Shown: positions 63,479-64,000 of the stretch, one piece after another
How positions within the stretch are numbered: the first letter of the stretch is position 1
Layout: each line of letters begins with the position of its first letter
NCBI GenBank assembly: GCA_029960955.1
Contig: JASBVS010000033.1
Location: 1 to 64,000 of the forward strand
DNA length: 64,000 bases
Reading direction: 5' to 3'
Source of the DNA: Bacillota bacterium
GTDB lineage: Bacteria; Bacillota; Sulfobacillia; JAIMAT01
Program-made: the position numbers and the translations under genes
Notes under the pieces: model-generated
Seen by the model: the letters and a program-made list of their open reading frames with translations, nothing else
Database searches by the model: none
Told to the model about the DNA's origin: nothing

Positions 63479-64000
63479 ATGGAGCGGACGCTGATCGTCG
63501 CAGGCTTCGGCGGGCAGGGGGTGCTCAGCCTGGGCATGGTCATCGCCCGGGCCGGCATGAGCGAGGGCTACGAGGTCTCCTGGCTTCCTTCGTACGGGCC
63601 GGAGCAGCGGGGCGGCACGGCCAACTGCCACGTCATCCTCTCCGACGAGCCCGTGGCCTGCCCGCTGGTCGGCCACCCCCAGACGCTGATCGCCTTCAAC
63701 CTGCCCTCGCTGGAGAAGTTCGCGCAGCGCGTCGTCCCCGGCGGGGAGATCCTGGTGGAGAGCGGGCTGGAGGCGGCGGTGACGAGGGAGGACGTCCGTC
63801 TCTACGCCCTTCCCGCGCTGGAGGAAGCCAACCGGTTCGGCGACACCCGCGTCGCCAACATGGTGATGCTGGGCGCCTGGCTCGAGCTCCACCCGATCCT
63901 GGGCGACGAGGCCATCGAGGACGCCCTGCGCCGGGTCATCTCCAAGCGCCACCACGACCTGCTGCCGCTGGACCTGGAGGCCATCCGCGCCGGGCGGCGG
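63479..64000 (+). CDS. korC: 2-oxoacid:ferredoxin oxidoreductase gamma subunit (3' end outside window)
   Basis: 174 codons from ATG 63479 to the window end, open. It begins MERTLIVAGFGGQGVLSLGM and continues SWLPSYGPEQRGGTANCHVI, both typical of the gamma domain that binds CoA. RBS GGAGGGGG lies in the korB tail. Only the last few residues are probably missing. Confidence 0.93.
   Translation, partial: MERTLIVAGFGGQGVLSLGMVIARAGMSEGYEVSWLPSYGPEQRGGTANCHVILSDEPVACPLVGHPQTLIAFNLPSLEKFAQRVVPGGEILVESGLEAAVTREDVRLYALPALEEANRFGDTRVANMVMLGAWLELHPILGDEAIEDALRRVISKRHHDLLPLDLEAIRAGRR

Overview
This window is about 64 kb of very GC-rich DNA that reads as a spore-forming or formerly spore-forming member of the Bacillota of the Thermaerobacter/Symbiobacterium type. 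That placement is an inference from gene content and order. The evidence is FtsK/SpoIIIE, mrfA-mrfB (yprA-yprB), bshC (bacillithiol), rimO, the recA-recX-rny-ymdB-miaB-ylbF-like-mutS-mutL-miaA order, and spoVK-(GTPase)-glnR-glnA, all of which resemble one continuous Bacillus-type neighbourhood. Start codons are often GTG or TTG with strong Shine-Dalgarno (SD) sequences, and many genes overlap by 4 bases (GTGA or ATGA). No tRNA, rRNA, CRISPR array, transposase or prophage was seen.

Layout. 1-2.4 kb is a disordered segment: the end of a toxin-antitoxin pair, two decaying ORFs, a 3'-truncated tepA, an antisense fossil of an ABC ATPase and a 5'-truncated uppP, abutted without spacers. 2.5-20 kb holds ftsK, a GH18-like lipoprotein, a D-amino-acid transaminase, a split LysO exporter, a D,D-carboxypeptidase, a UPF0182 membrane protein, an asparaginyl-tRNA synthetase, a RodZ-like protein, a PdaB-like deacetylase and mrfAB. 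20-31 kb holds bshC, rimO, a second carboxypeptidase, a cold-shock gene, a compact FtsH-like protease with a membrane partner, pncC, thpR, recA and recX. Between recX and rny lies a probable structured small RNA with its own promoter and terminator. 31-43 kb carries rny, ymdB, a PHP phosphoesterase, an HTH/coiled-coil gene, an Lrp regulator and the miaB-ylbF-mutS-mutL-miaA run.

43-46 kb is a three-gene sugar cassette (GT4 glycosyltransferase, a probable alpha/alpha-barrel enzyme, a mannose-phosphate-isomerase-like cupin). 46-50 kb on the minus strand is a MacAB-type ABC system. 50-53.6 kb is spoVK, a degenerate GTPase and glnRA behind a promoter with palindromes. 53.8-59 kb is a beta-oxidation electron-transfer unit (etfB, etfA, membrane ETF:menaquinone oxidoreductase, acyl-CoA dehydrogenase). 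59-61 kb has a LexA-like repressor that has lost both self-cleavage residues, divergent from separate coaB and coaC genes. The window ends inside a ferredoxin-dependent 2-oxoacid oxidoreductase operon (korD-A-B-C order).

The observations I rate highest are the LexA-like protein with a dead Ser-Lys dyad behind a palindrome-overlapped promoter, the recX-rny small RNA with nested helices, the truncated-gene mosaic at 1.3-2.4 kb, the compact FtsH-like protease unit, and an atypical AT-richer patch inside miaA.
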